Of a stretch of DNA of 36,179 nucleotides, positions 21,886-31,029 are shown piece by piece. Both the position numbers and the translations under genes were made by a program. Location: contig JAUCGE010000022.1 of the NCBI GenBank assembly GCA_030377965.1, forward strand, positions 1 to 36,179. Reading direction: 5' to 3'. The notes below the pieces were generated by a model. That model was not told the DNA's origin and made no database searches. It saw only the letters and a list, made by a program, of their open reading frames with translations. Within the stretch, counting starts at the first letter, position 1; each line of letters opens with the position of its first letter. The stretch comes from Desulfobacterales bacterium HSG16. GTDB lineage: Bacteria; Desulfobacterota; Desulfobacteria; Desulfobacterales; HSG16.

Positions 21886-24540
21886 TCACATGAATATTCT
21901 GTTGTCATTGGCTATAATCACCTGATCTCGGCCATTGGCTTTAGCCTGATACAGGGCTGTATCCGCAGCCTTGATTATATCCTCAACTGTTTCACCGTGA
22001 TCTGGATATTCTGCCACACCCATTGAAATGGTTATGCTGTGAATTCTGCCGTTGTAATCAATTTTGAGTTTGTTTCTGACATAGGAACATATCTCCTCTG
22101 CTTTTTCATGGGTTTTTTCCAATGACCGGTCAAGCAGGATTAACATGAATTCCTCGCCTCCATAACGGCAGGCAATATCCTTATCTCCGGTTTTTTTCTT
22201 CAGATATGTGCCGAATGAATGAAGAACCGCATCACCTCCGGTATGTCCGTAAGTATCATTGAAATTTTTGAAATTATCTATATCAATCATAATGATTCCC
22301 ATAGAAGATTTTTTATCTTTTATGCATGTAAATTTTGTTTCCAGGGTTTTTCTTAAATAGTGGCGATTGTACAGTCCAGTCAGTTGATCCTGCATGGACT
22401 GAATAAGAAGAGATTCACGGAGTTCAAGGTTGGTCTGGGCAAGGGCAAGGTGTTCGGCTATGGTAATCAGTATGTGTTGTTTCATTGCCTTACTCTGCAT
22501 GGTCTGTTTTGTTGGTATATCTGATTTTTCGGCTGAAAACTGAAGATATATCAGTCCTGCGCCTTTACCGGGAGCTATCATGGGAACACAGAAGTATCCA
22601 GAAGATGGTGTCTGGGAAATATGAGTGCAGCAAAGAGAGTTGTCTGAATCATTCACCAGATATGGTTTGCCCTGTCGCAATGCCCAGCAGTCATTTTTTG
22701 TAAAGGCTTTATGATTCATGAGCGGATCGCCCCAGGAAAGCGCTGGATTGAGTGTAGTCATATTCCTGCTGAATTTGAATATTATACCGGAATCGTCCGG
22801 GAAAAACTTACTGATATATTTTTCTATTATGGTGTAAGTTTCCTGTATATTCTGACATGCCTGGAGCATTTCACTGAAATTGCGAAGAAGATTGGCCTGG
22901 ATATTGTGCTGTTCCAGTTCTTTTACTCTGGCGGATAATTCGGCAGTTCGTTCCTTGATCTTTTGCTCCAGTTCTGTGTGAGACTTCATCATGGCATCTT
23001 CCATCTGTTTTCGTTCGGTGATGTCTGTCATAAATCCTTCAATATAAGCGATATCCTCCATATCGTCCCTTACTGCCCTTGCATTTAGACAAACCCAGAC
23101 AATTTTTTTGTTCTTATTATAAAGTCTTGTTTCAAAGCTGGTAATTACGTTATGTTTTTCCAATGAACGAATAAAAATATCTCTGTCAGTCGGATCTACG
23201 TAAAGTGTTTTTGCGATATCCGAGTGGTTTCTAATCAGTTCACCAGGCGTTGAATAGCCTAACAATAAAGCACCTGACGGGTTCGAACTGATGAATTTTC
23301 CTTTTGGGCTGCTTCGAAAAATTCCTTCTACGGCGTTTTCGAAAATACTCCTGTAATTTTTCTCTGATTCGATGAGTTTATTGTTATAATCTTCGAGTCT
23401 GCACATAAATTTATTGTAATAATCAGCCAGCATTCCTATTTCTCCGCCAATAGGAGACATATCCAGGCGTTTTGAGAAATTTCCTTCAATACCCGAAGAA
23501 AATCCGTTCATCACTTTTTGTAAAGGCTGGATTATTGACAGGCTGATCCACCATGTCAGGGGAAATACCAGACAGAGCATGAGGCAGAAGATGGCAACAA
23601 TTGTATATTTAATGATTTTCAAAGGGGCATGAATTTCCTCAAGGTAGCTTGAAGATGCTACTATCCAGTCCAGTTCTTTGATATAATTGAAGATAACCAG
23701 TTTTTCGCGGGGCGAGACTTCTCCTGGGTTTTTCCACGGATAAATTATTTTACCGGTTTTCTTCTCACAGATTTCTTTTATGAACATTCGTCCATTGGCA
23801 TCTTTTGATTCATATATATTTGTATTGAGTTTGGGATGGATTACGAGATTGCCTTTTGAGTCAATGACATAGGAATAACCTGTTTTTCCAAAGGTGATGG
23901 AAAGAATACTCTGTTGAAAATCCTTAACATCGAAAAGATGTCTGAATTCATTCCGGTATGAGGAAGCGGAAATAATCCAGTCCCAGGGGCCAAAATAGCT
24001 CATATACAGAGCTTTGGGCCTTTTGATTTTTTCGCCTGGATTGGCCCAGTCATATTCGATATAGCCTTCCTTACTTTTCATCTGGTGTTGAATGAAATCA
24101 TATTTGGACAGATTGGAATCATGAAGATCTCTGGACGGATGAACCTTGATTATTCCTTTTGAATCAATGATATATATGTAACCGGTTTTTCCGATTTTCT
24201 GGCTTAAAAGGATGTCTTCTGCTTTTTCTTTTGCCTCTGCTTCGGATATAATTCCTTTTTTATATTTATTATGGAGATTATATATTATTTCATGGTTTTT
24301 TTCCGCCACGGCCCGGAGGCGGTTTTTTATGGATGCGTCAGTAACTGTTTTGACCATGTTGAGAATCGAATCTGTGGATTTAGTCAATTCGCTTTCGATG
24401 CTGGATTCAATGGTGCGGCGGACGAGTGTGAAAATTACCAGACCGCCTATGAGAATTGCCAGAAAAAATGCCGAAGAATAACCGATGATGAGCTTATTGC
24501 GGATAGACAATTTATGAAATTGATCAGTTAACCTGGTCAT
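21886..24540 (-). CDS. Membrane diguanylate cyclase with Cache, HAMP, PAS, GAF-like and GGDEF domains
   Basis: An 884-aa sensor enzyme that should make cyclic di-GMP from GTP. A first membrane helix (~18-40) and a second (~308-333) enclose a periplasmic double-Cache-type sensor with twin GKTGY(I/S)Y(I/V)IDSKG motifs. A HAMP linker, a PAS domain (~395-515, SEKNYRSIFENAVEG), a coiled coil, a GAF-like region and a C-terminal GGDEF domain follow. The active-site loop is GGEEF (794-798), consistent with an active cyclase. The four residues at the usual RxxD inhibitory-site position read GDKD, so product feedback inhibition through a canonical I-site is not expected. A GGAGG site lies upstream of the ATG. 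It is followed by the acetyltransferase gene and preceded by the MscS-like gene with gaps of about 30 bases, so the three are probably one operon. Confidence 0.88.
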   Translation of the reverse strand: MTRLTDQFHKLSIRNKLIIGYSSAFFLAILIGGLVIFTLVRRTIESSIESELTKSTDSILNMVKTVTDASIKNRLRAVAEKNHEIIYNLHNKYKKGIISEAEAKEKAEDILLSQKIGKTGYIYIIDSKGIIKVHPSRDLHDSNLSKYDFIQHQMKSKEGYIEYDWANPGEKIKRPKALYMSYFGPWDWIISASSYRNEFRHLFDVKDFQQSILSITFGKTGYSYVIDSKGNLVIHPKLNTNIYESKDANGRMFIKEICEKKTGKIIYPWKNPGEVSPREKLVIFNYIKELDWIVASSSYLEEIHAPLKIIKYTIVAIFCLMLCLVFPLTWWISLSIIQPLQKVMNGFSSGIEGNFSKRLDMSPIGGEIGMLADYYNKFMCRLEDYNNKLIESEKNYRSIFENAVEGIFRSSPKGKFISSNPSGALLLGYSTPGELIRNHSDIAKTLYVDPTDRDIFIRSLEKHNVITSFETRLYNKNKKIVWVCLNARAVRDDMEDIAYIEGFMTDITERKQMEDAMMKSHTELEQKIKERTAELSARVKELEQHNIQANLLRNFSEMLQACQNIQETYTIIEKYISKFFPDDSGIIFKFSRNMTTLNPALSWGDPLMNHKAFTKNDCWALRQGKPYLVNDSDNSLCCTHISQTPSSGYFCVPMIAPGKGAGLIYLQFSAEKSDIPTKQTMQSKAMKQHILITIAEHLALAQTNLELRESLLIQSMQDQLTGLYNRHYLRKTLETKFTCIKDKKSSMGIIMIDIDNFKNFNDTYGHTGGDAVLHSFGTYLKKKTGDKDIACRYGGEEFMLILLDRSLEKTHEKAEEICSYVRNKLKIDYNGRIHSITISMGVAEYPDHGETVEDIIKAADTALYQAKANGRDQVIIANDNRIFM

Positions 24541-24566
24541 ATTGTCAAATTTCCTCCAGATGATTA

Positions 24567-26357
24567 TCAGGGACCCTTAACTCCCATTTCCTCATATGAC
24601 AGAGTAAGAGTTTCATTATAATTTTCAGATGATTTTGATTCTTTAGCATCAGCCTGATGCAGTGTCATTTGGGTAAAGGGGATAACCCACCCATAGTAAT
24701 TACAAGCATCCGTAGCCATTCTCTGCAATAATCTGGACAGACGATTGTAATATCTGGCAGCTTTGCCGGAAAAATCAGCCAGTATTTCCATATCCAGAGA
24801 AGATGCGCCTGCCTGAATGAATTCTACTCTTAATTTTTTTACATAGCCGCCATATCCTTCATCTTTCAACTGCCCCCTGATAAATTTTGTCATTTTTTTT
24901 GGGATGACGTTCGTACTCTGGGCCTGATGGGCATAATCTATGCCGAAAAGAATTCTCAGCCTGAAATTGACAGACAGGTTTTCCGGATTGAGAGACAGAA
25001 AATCGAGGGTGTTATAGGTCTTGATGCTTCCTCCGATCTGTTTGACCTGAACCATATCTGGAGTTTGTGCCACCACCTGTCCGAAAATATCATCTGATAA
25101 AATAATCCAGTCGTACAGTTTGCAGGGAAACCAGGGATCGTTCTGCATACAGGGCCTTGAGGCAAGATCTACCAGATCTCTGAGAGGCAGTCGGATATGT
25201 CCGATTTGCAGGGCCGGGTTTTCCAGATGGCTGTAAAGGTTCAATGAGATTACCTTCCAGGGGATACCATTATATATAAGGCGCTCGTCTTCCCTGACAG
25301 TACCCAGATTCAACAATAGTTTGATCTGTTCCCAGAAACGTGCCAGTCCCTGCCTTGCAGTCCACCCGACACCAAGAAGAAAAATAATCGAAATACTTAA
25401 AAGTACCCAGTCACCGGAAACATAGAGAACTATCAAAGATGTACCGAAAGCTCCGAAAGCGGTCAAAAAATGGTAGAACACATCGGCCAGCCGTACATAA
25501 AAAGAGCGCCGCCCCTGTCTATGGAGAGGGCTGAATCTGTAAATAAGTCTGTAGAAAATACGAAGGGCCAGGAAAACAGAAAAAAAAGTTATGATTGCAA
25601 AAAAAAGATTTCTGCCCCGGCTTTTAAAAAATATACGCACTACGTTCTGGGTCGATTCAATGATAGATTTTTTTTCTTTGGCTTTTTCATCAAGCTGATA
25701 TTTTACAATTGTTAACTGATTTTCAATCTGGCCAGATCTTATTTCCCAGTCATTTTTAGTGACTTTTAACTGGTTTCGTATTTTTTTGTCATCTGTTTTG
25801 CGGATTAGCATTTTGAGGTTGGTCAGGGCTTTTGTGATAATTTTCAGCTGATTTCTATAGTAATCTGCCAGGCTTCTGAGTTTTTCGATCTGGCGGGGGC
25901 GCGCGGTCATTGTCTTGAGTTCCTGAAGCACAGGCCCCAGAAGATCCAGAACCTCCTGCTGCCAGTCAAATTCTTCCCCCGGACCGCTTTCAAAAATTTC
26001 CGGATCGACACCCGTGGCTATTCTCTCAAAATCTTTTTTATGTGAACCTATCTGCCTGTGAATTTTTTTCATTTTTGAAAGGATAGCGGCTTTCTGTTCA
26101 TCCGTTCTGGCCTGACGAAGATTCCGCTTTTCTTTTTTTCGCCTGCTCTCCAGCTCATTAATGCCCGATATGATGGAATCCAGGGTGTGGAACGTACTCT
26201 GTTCGGAAAATTCATCGCTTGTTTTTTTTTGTACATCTTCCTTATTTTTTTCGTTTGAAGCAGGCGGCTTCTGGGCCATAGCATTAAAATCCATAATATG
26301 AAAGCATGTGATAAAAAGAAGAATTAATGTCGAATATACAATTGGTGATGATTTCAT
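24567..26357 (-). CDS. MscS-like mechanosensitive-channel family membrane protein
   Basis: About 596 aa. A signal peptide ends near AMAQ, followed by a ~200-residue charged, coiled-coil periplasmic region. Three hydrophobic helices lie roughly at 250-275, 293-312 and 315-335, followed by a soluble domain resembling the MscS beta and C-terminal domains. This layout matches the larger, KefA/YbdG-like members of the MscS family, which open on membrane tension and release solutes. The second methionine (26357) is chosen because AAAGGA lies eight bases upstream; it is only two bases from the first methionine at 26363. It heads the minus-strand set with the diguanylate cyclase and acetyltransferase. 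Family assignment rests on topology and faint similarity, not a diagnostic motif. Confidence 0.6.
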   Translation of the reverse strand: MKSSPIVYSTLILLFITCFHIMDFNAMAQKPPASNEKNKEDVQKKTSDEFSEQSTFHTLDSIISGINELESRRKKEKRNLRQARTDEQKAAILSKMKKIHRQIGSHKKDFERIATGVDPEIFESGPGEEFDWQQEVLDLLGPVLQELKTMTARPRQIEKLRSLADYYRNQLKIITKALTNLKMLIRKTDDKKIRNQLKVTKNDWEIRSGQIENQLTIVKYQLDEKAKEKKSIIESTQNVVRIFFKSRGRNLFFAIITFFSVFLALRIFYRLIYRFSPLHRQGRRSFYVRLADVFYHFLTAFGAFGTSLIVLYVSGDWVLLSISIIFLLGVGWTARQGLARFWEQIKLLLNLGTVREDERLIYNGIPWKVISLNLYSHLENPALQIGHIRLPLRDLVDLASRPCMQNDPWFPCKLYDWIILSDDIFGQVVAQTPDMVQVKQIGGSIKTYNTLDFLSLNPENLSVNFRLRILFGIDYAHQAQSTNVIPKKMTKFIRGQLKDEGYGGYVKKLRVEFIQAGASSLDMEILADFSGKAARYYNRLSRLLQRMATDACNYYGWVIPFTQMTLHQADAKESKSSENYNETLTLSYEEMGVKGP

Positions 26358-26396
26358 ATTCATAATCCTTTATGGTTCATAGGTGAAAATTTGTTC

Positions 26397-26408
26397 AACA
26401 TATATGTT
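26397..26408. repeat. 12-base AT-rich palindrome between divergent genes
   Basis: AACATATATGTT is a perfect palindrome in the 209-base gap between the divergent MscS-like and CysK-CysRS-like genes, about 40 bases from the former's start. It could bind a dimeric regulator. A perfect TATAAT occurs at 26518-26523 on the + strand, but its nearest -35-like TTGAAA is 23 bases away, so I do not call a promoter there. Nothing else stands out in this gap. Confidence 0.3.
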
Positions 26409-26566
26409 TTATTTTTAAAATTCAAGTTCATATATTAAATCAAATTTGGAGCAGACTGGTGTAAAAGCAAGCTTTTTGAATTCTTGTGTTGAAAAAATGA
26501 TTCGGGAAAGCTATGTCTATAATTTATGTTTTTTAACAATAACCTTCGAAAGCTACGGGAAAACAA

Positions 26567-28843
26567 ATGAGTTATTCAATTCTTGACGCGATCGGCAACA
26601 CTCCTTTGATCGAAATCAGAAAACTCAACCCGAATCCTGATGTCAGGATCTTTGCCAAACTGGAATATATGAATCCAGGCGGATCGATAAAGGACAGACC
26701 TGCTGTGTATATGATTGAGCAGGGAGAAAAAAGCGGTGAGTTGACAAAGGATAAGACCGTGATAGAGGCTACGAGCGGCAATACCGGCATTGGGCTTGCT
26801 ATGGTATGTTCTGTGAAAGGTTACAAGCTGCTTCTTGCCATGTCGGAGGCAGCAAGTGTCGAAAGAAGAAAGATTCTTCGTGCAAGAGGTGCCGATATCC
26901 TGCTGACTCCCGGTCATATGGGTACGGACGGTGCCATTGAGGAAGTTTATCGCCTTGTAAGGGAAAATCCAGATGAGTACTTTATGGCTGATCAGTATAA
27001 CAATGATGCCAACTGGAAAGCCCATTATCATGGCACGGGAGAGGAAATATGGAAACAGACCAAAGGGTCTGCCACCATGCTTGTTGCCACTCTCGGCACA
27101 TCAGGAACCCTCATGGGGCTTTCCCGCAGATTAAAGGAATATAACCCCGGAATCTGTATAACAGGTGTGGAACCTTATCTTGGTCATAAGATTCAGGGGC
27201 TGAAAAACATGAAAGAAGCCTATTGCCCTGAGCTTTTTGAAAAAAACAGGCTGGATAAAAAAATCAATATTGATGATGAGGATGCATTTGAAACCACGCG
27301 AAGGCTTGCTAAAGAAGAGGGGCTTTTTGTAGGCATGAGCAGTGGCGCTGCCATGTTCGTTGCTATGAGGGAGGCTGAAAAGCTCGATAAAGGAACCATC
27401 GTGGTCATTTTCCCTGACAGCGGGGAAAGATATCTGAGTACGTCTCTTTTCACAGTACGGGAAAATGTTGAAATAAAACTTTTCAATACCATGACGCACA
27501 AAAAAGAAAGTTTTGTTCCCCTGGTTCCAGGAAAGGTATCCATATATACCACAGGTCCGACCCCTTATACCAGGCTCAACCCTGGTGATTGCAGGCGATT
27601 TGTTTTTTCGGATCTGTTGTGCCGCTATATGGAATTTCGAGATTATGCCGTTCGGCATATAATAAATATTACAGATATTGACGACAAGACAATCAGTGGT
27701 TCGGAAAAAGCCGGAACAGATCTTGAATCGTTTACCGAAAAACATATACAATCTTTTCACAATGATCTTCAGGCACTTGGAATCAGGCCGGCTGATTCAT
27801 ACCCGAAAACGAGCGATCATCTGGACGATATGGTGGCAGTTGCCGAAAAACTGGTCAACAAAGGATATGCCTATGAAAAACTCAGATCCCTTTATTTCGA
27901 TATTTCCAGGTTTTCCGAGTATGGCCGGCTGTCGGGCATAAATCTCGATAAGATCCGGCTTGGAGCCACAGTCGATCTGGATGAATATGAAAAGCATAAT
28001 CCAAGAGATTTTACCTTGTTTAAAAGATCCCGGCTTGCAGAACTCAAAAGAGGGATTTATACTAAAACAGTATGGGGCAATGTAAGACCCTCATGGCATA
28101 TTCAGTGTGCGGCAGTTTCAATGAAATACTTTGGAGAGAGTTTCGATATTCAAGCCGGAGGCCGTGAGCTTATTTTTCCTCATAACGAAAATGAGATTGC
28201 CATAGCGATGGCTGTCAACTCACAACCTTCAGCCAGATTCTGGGTTCATTGTGACAGGGTATTGAAAGATGGCAGGAAAATGGATGAGACCAAAGATCTG
28301 CCTAATCTTCAAGATTTGATGGATATGGGATATTCAGGCAGAGAAATACGTTTCTGGCTGTTATCGACTCACTACGCAAAACCCGTGGCATTTTCGACAG
28401 AGCGGCTTGATTATGCGAGAAATACACTTAAAAGACTTGATACATGCATTAATTCGCTTATGAATCACAAAGAAGGTGATTCATACCCGGAAATCGATCA
28501 GCTTCTCTATGACACACGACATGGATTTATAGAGGCAATGGATGATGATCTCAATATTTCCGCAGCAATGGCATCCTTGTTCAAGATAGTCAGGCGAGTC
28601 AATATTCTGGTACTTGAAAGAAAGCTTGATACCAGTGATGCTGATAAAATGGTGGATGCCTTTAAATCAATAAATGAAGTGTTCAATATCTTTGATTTTA
28701 ACCTGAAGAAAACAGATTCAGAGGTTGAAAAATTGATCGGAGAAAGAGAGACCGCCCGGAAGAATCGTGAGTTTGAACTGGCTGATAAAATTAGAGATCA
28801 GCTCGTTAAAATGGGAATAAATGTCAGAGATTCCAGCTTATAA
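26567..28843 (+). CDS. Fusion of a PLP-dependent cysteine synthase and a cysteinyl-tRNA synthetase-like domain
   Basis: A 758-aa two-part protein. Residues 1-300 are a cysteine synthase (CysK/CysM fold) with PLP lysine K42 in GGSIKDR, phosphate-binding TSGNTG, GTSGTLMG and PDSGERYLST; this half looks active and would form cysteine from an activated serine and sulfide. Residues ~305-758 align along the whole length with cysteinyl-tRNA synthetase (NITDIDDK, WHIQC, FPHNENE, EAMDDDLN). However, HIGH is replaced by NPGD (338-341), KMSKS by KMDET (571-575), and the first zinc-ligand cysteine (YVCG in E. coli) by T329. The other zinc ligands C514, H539 and E543 are kept. ATP activation by the usual route is therefore doubtful. 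The domain may bind cysteine or tRNA, or scaffold the synthase. A gap of 39 bases precedes the next gene. Confidence 0.88.
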   Translation: MSYSILDAIGNTPLIEIRKLNPNPDVRIFAKLEYMNPGGSIKDRPAVYMIEQGEKSGELTKDKTVIEATSGNTGIGLAMVCSVKGYKLLLAMSEAASVERRKILRARGADILLTPGHMGTDGAIEEVYRLVRENPDEYFMADQYNNDANWKAHYHGTGEEIWKQTKGSATMLVATLGTSGTLMGLSRRLKEYNPGICITGVEPYLGHKIQGLKNMKEAYCPELFEKNRLDKKINIDDEDAFETTRRLAKEEGLFVGMSSGAAMFVAMREAEKLDKGTIVVIFPDSGERYLSTSLFTVRENVEIKLFNTMTHKKESFVPLVPGKVSIYTTGPTPYTRLNPGDCRRFVFSDLLCRYMEFRDYAVRHIINITDIDDKTISGSEKAGTDLESFTEKHIQSFHNDLQALGIRPADSYPKTSDHLDDMVAVAEKLVNKGYAYEKLRSLYFDISRFSEYGRLSGINLDKIRLGATVDLDEYEKHNPRDFTLFKRSRLAELKRGIYTKTVWGNVRPSWHIQCAAVSMKYFGESFDIQAGGRELIFPHNENEIAIAMAVNSQPSARFWVHCDRVLKDGRKMDETKDLPNLQDLMDMGYSGREIRFWLLSTHYAKPVAFSTERLDYARNTLKRLDTCINSLMNHKEGDSYPEIDQLLYDTRHGFIEAMDDDLNISAAMASLFKIVRRVNILVLERKLDTSDADKMVDAFKSINEVFNIFDFNLKKTDSEVEKLIGERETARKNREFELADKIRDQLVKMGINVRDSSL

Positions 28844-28882
28844 AATTGGACATCCTTAAAGAATAAAAAAAGGAAGCAACAC

Positions 28883-29914
28883 ATGAAACCAGTATATTTT
28901 CCGTTTACCCTGATTGAGGAATCAACGGCACTGGCTATCAAGAAAAATTTTGGATCTGCATGTCTGATTTATCAGGCATCTGAAACACATGTACCGAAAT
29001 CTTTGAAAAAAGTGGAAGAAAATGGCCTGATCGAAATATGTACACCTGAATCCGCTGATGATCAAAGGCTTGATGCTGTCTTGAGAGAATATCGGCAGAT
29101 AGCTGACCTGCACGGAATTGGTGGACTTTCTTTTTTAAAAACCCGAAAGGACGAGATTCCGTTTTTCAATGATTCGTCAAAGTCTCAGATTCGTGCCAAT
29201 ATTTTAAGAAAATCAAGTGCGGGAAATTCGGAAGATGAACAGCATCGTCCATCTCAACAAAAGACAGATCCTTTGTTTGCTGCCCGTATTTTTCTGCTCA
29301 TGGCACAGGAATTCGATATCGAGCAGCAGGATACGGAAAGCAGACTGAACGATTTTGCGGATATGGAAAAGGATTTGATGAAAAATCTTACGGGCGGTGA
29401 TGAACCTGAGTCTGGTTTTATCGTGGCCGGAAAGAATGAAATGAGACAAGATGATACTGCCGCGTATATGACAGCGGAACGTATCAGCGCCTGGACCCGG
29501 CTTTTATGTCTCTGCCCTCCTCCTCCTGAAGATAAATCTTTTTATATCACTGACAGCCGGGTCATAGTCGATTATGTCCTTGACCGATGTGAAGATGCCT
29601 TTATGGCTGCAACCATCAAGATAGATAATTCGGCTGACAGCGATGCAGACCAAGTGGAAAACCGGGCGGAAATGATTTCCGGCTACATCAATGCACTTGC
29701 AGACGATGCAAAGGCTGAAATTCCAGAGGCTCTTGCTGATGAAACAGGTGGCAGCGGCCCTTTTGAACCAGTCTTTTTTTCAGTTCATGTTATACCGGAA
29801 AGGCAGCCAGAATCTGTTTTCAGTGATATTACCGACCTGGATTTTAAGATGGATCAAGGTAAAAAATCGAAGATTTTTTTAAAGAACACTGTAATTGTAT
29901 TGGCTGAAAATTAG
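28883..29914 (+). CDS. Hypothetical protein, 343 aa
   Basis: I do not recognise a family. The protein is acidic and soluble-looking, with no signal peptide or membrane helix. The N terminus (MKPVYFPFTLIEES) is followed by a short alpha/beta-looking region. A central segment predicted helical from its heptad-like pattern follows (~130-190), then a proline-rich turn with two cysteines (CLCPPPPED) and a charged C-terminal part ending in KNTVIVLAEN. AAGGA lies nine bases before the ATG. It follows the CysK-CysRS-like gene by 39 bases with no terminator between, so the two are likely cotranscribed. Its shape suggests a lineage-specific cytoplasmic protein. Confidence 0.7.
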   Translation: MKPVYFPFTLIEESTALAIKKNFGSACLIYQASETHVPKSLKKVEENGLIEICTPESADDQRLDAVLREYRQIADLHGIGGLSFLKTRKDEIPFFNDSSKSQIRANILRKSSAGNSEDEQHRPSQQKTDPLFAARIFLLMAQEFDIEQQDTESRLNDFADMEKDLMKNLTGGDEPESGFIVAGKNEMRQDDTAAYMTAERISAWTRLLCLCPPPPEDKSFYITDSRVIVDYVLDRCEDAFMAATIKIDNSADSDADQVENRAEMISGYINALADDAKAEIPEALADETGGSGPFEPVFFSVHVIPERQPESVFSDITDLDFKMDQGKKSKIFLKNTVIVLAEN

Positions 29915-30032
29915 TGGGATATTGGCGGTAATACATTGAAATTAAAGCTTAAAAAGCAAAAAATGGGCTGTTCTGATGTTTTCTGTGAATAAATATAAGA
30001 AAGCTTGACTCCCAATAACAAGTGGTGTAAGG

Positions 30033-30058
30033 CATTTTTTCCAATGTTGGAAAAAATG
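30033..30058. promoter_or_regulatory. Perfect 11-bp inverted repeat upstream of the ferredoxin gene
   Basis: CATTTTTTCCA and its exact complement are separated by the 4-base loop ATGT, ending 66 bases before the ferredoxin start. A TTGACT (30005-30010) lies about 22 bases upstream and could be a -35 box, though no good -10 accompanies it. The repeat could be an operator or an RNA hairpin in the leader. It lacks a GC-rich stem with a trailing U run and so does not look like a terminator. The rest of the 210-base gap holds nothing I can support. Confidence 0.45.
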
Positions 30059-30124
30059 GGCGAAAGCCTGAAAGTAAGATTATTTTAACAAAATATTTTA
30101 ATTGAGGAAAAGGAGAATTACCTA

Positions 30125-30313
30125 ATGGCTTTTAATCCAATCATTGATATTGAAAAGTGTGCAGGATGTGAAGAATGTGTGGATGTATGTCCTGTAGAAG
30201 TTTTTGAAATGAAGGATGAGAAATCCGTAGCAGTGAACGCAGAAGAATGTCTCGGCTGTGAAAGCTGTGTGGAAGTTTGTGAAGAAGGTGCTATTACAAT
30301 CGAGGAAACCTAA
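30125..30313 (+). CDS. 2[4Fe-4S] ferredoxin
   Basis: A 62-aa bacterial-type ferredoxin with two cluster motifs: CAGCEECVDVCP near residues 14-25 and CLGCESCVEVC near 43-53. Each supplies three cysteines to one [4Fe-4S] cluster and the fourth to the other. It is acidic and cytoplasmic, a low-potential one-electron carrier for the oxidoreductases of an anaerobe. The length is normal for the family. AAAAGGAG lies about nine bases before the ATG. It seems to be a single-gene unit: a leader with an inverted repeat lies upstream and an imperfect hairpin lies between it and the convergent AMMECR1 gene. The partner enzyme is not evident nearby. Confidence 0.95.
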   Translation: MAFNPIIDIEKCAGCEECVDVCPVEVFEMKDEKSVAVNAEECLGCESCVEVCEEGAITIEET

Positions 30314-30355
30314 AAAACCGTTTCTCTGTTATTTGTAAAAGTTCATATTTTAAAG

Positions 30356-30399
30356 CTTTCCGGGCTTCTTTGTGAAAAACGACAAAGATGGCCGGAAAG
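30356..30399. terminator. Imperfect hairpin between convergent genes, possible bidirectional terminator
   Basis: CTTTCCGGGCTTCTTTGT pairs with ACAAAGATGGCCGGAAAG at 15 of 18 positions around an 8-base loop, between the ends of the ferredoxin (+) and AMMECR1 (-) genes. Position and stability suit a bidirectional terminator. Neither strand shows a strong U run after the stem, so intrinsic termination is uncertain. Confidence 0.45.
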
Positions 30400-30425
30400 T
30401 TCATAGATTTCCTCTGATTCCTGTA

Positions 30426-31028
30426 TCAGTCTTTTTCTCCAAAATACTCTGCCTTATAGACCATGACCTGGGTTTCTTCGTTTTTCCAGCAATCCTGGCC
30501 CATGCCGCCCTTTACACAAAGATGTTCCAGAAAAGTTTCAGTATCCGGTAACTGATCCCAGACCTGTGGCAGGAACGTCGATCTGTGCCAGTCTGAAGAC
30601 AGGATCACACCATGAATTTTTGGTTCTAGTTTTTCCAGCAGGTCGTCAGTACCCGAATACTCCAGTACTTCGGGAATAGTCAGGACGCTTATTTCAATAT
30701 CTGCATCCGCTAGTTCCTCTGCATTGAGAGGCGGGAACCTGGGGTCTTTGAATGCCGCGTTTATAGCGTTTTCCCTTATCCCGTCTATTAAAGGGGTAAC
30801 TGGCTCTATGGTTCCGATACAACCCCTCAGATTGCCATGCAGGTGAATGGTGACAAAGCAGCCGCGTTTTTCCAGCATGGTTTTTGAAGTGGGAGCCAAA
30901 TCTTCATTTCCAGAATCTATCCCAAGCTTTGACTGAATCGTTGTCCTGGCCATTTTCAAAAGATATTTTTTTTCTTCATCAAGAAGGCCAGATTCAGATA
31001 TCTGCTGTCCATTGATATTATTATGCAT
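30426..31028 (-). CDS. AMMECR1-domain protein
   Basis: A 200-aa protein of the AMMECR1 family, defined by the near-invariant LRGCIG motif (here GNLRGCIGTIEP), followed by AAFKDPRFPPL and a DIEISVLT strand, all in normal order. The family occurs in bacteria, archaea and animals. In prokaryotes it is often encoded beside Memo-like and radical-SAM genes, pointing to a modification reaction whose chemistry is unknown. Those partners are not in this window. It starts one base after the stop of the zinc-ribbon membrane protein gene, so the two are translated from one message. No secretion signal is present. Family assignment is confident; function is not. Confidence 0.9.
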   Translation of the reverse strand: MHNNINGQQISESGLLDEEKKYLLKMARTTIQSKLGIDSGNEDLAPTSKTMLEKRGCFVTIHLHGNLRGCIGTIEPVTPLIDGIRENAINAAFKDPRFPPLNAEELADADIEISVLTIPEVLEYSGTDDLLEKLEPKIHGVILSSDWHRSTFLPQVWDQLPDTETFLEHLCVKGGMGQDCWKNEETQVMVYKAEYFGEKD

Positions 31029-31029
31029 T

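Noticed and set aside
27131..27760. 209-codon minus-strand frame within the CysK-CysRS-like gene
   Set aside because: Antisense shadow spanning the fusion junction. The plus-strand frame has clear domain motifs throughout.
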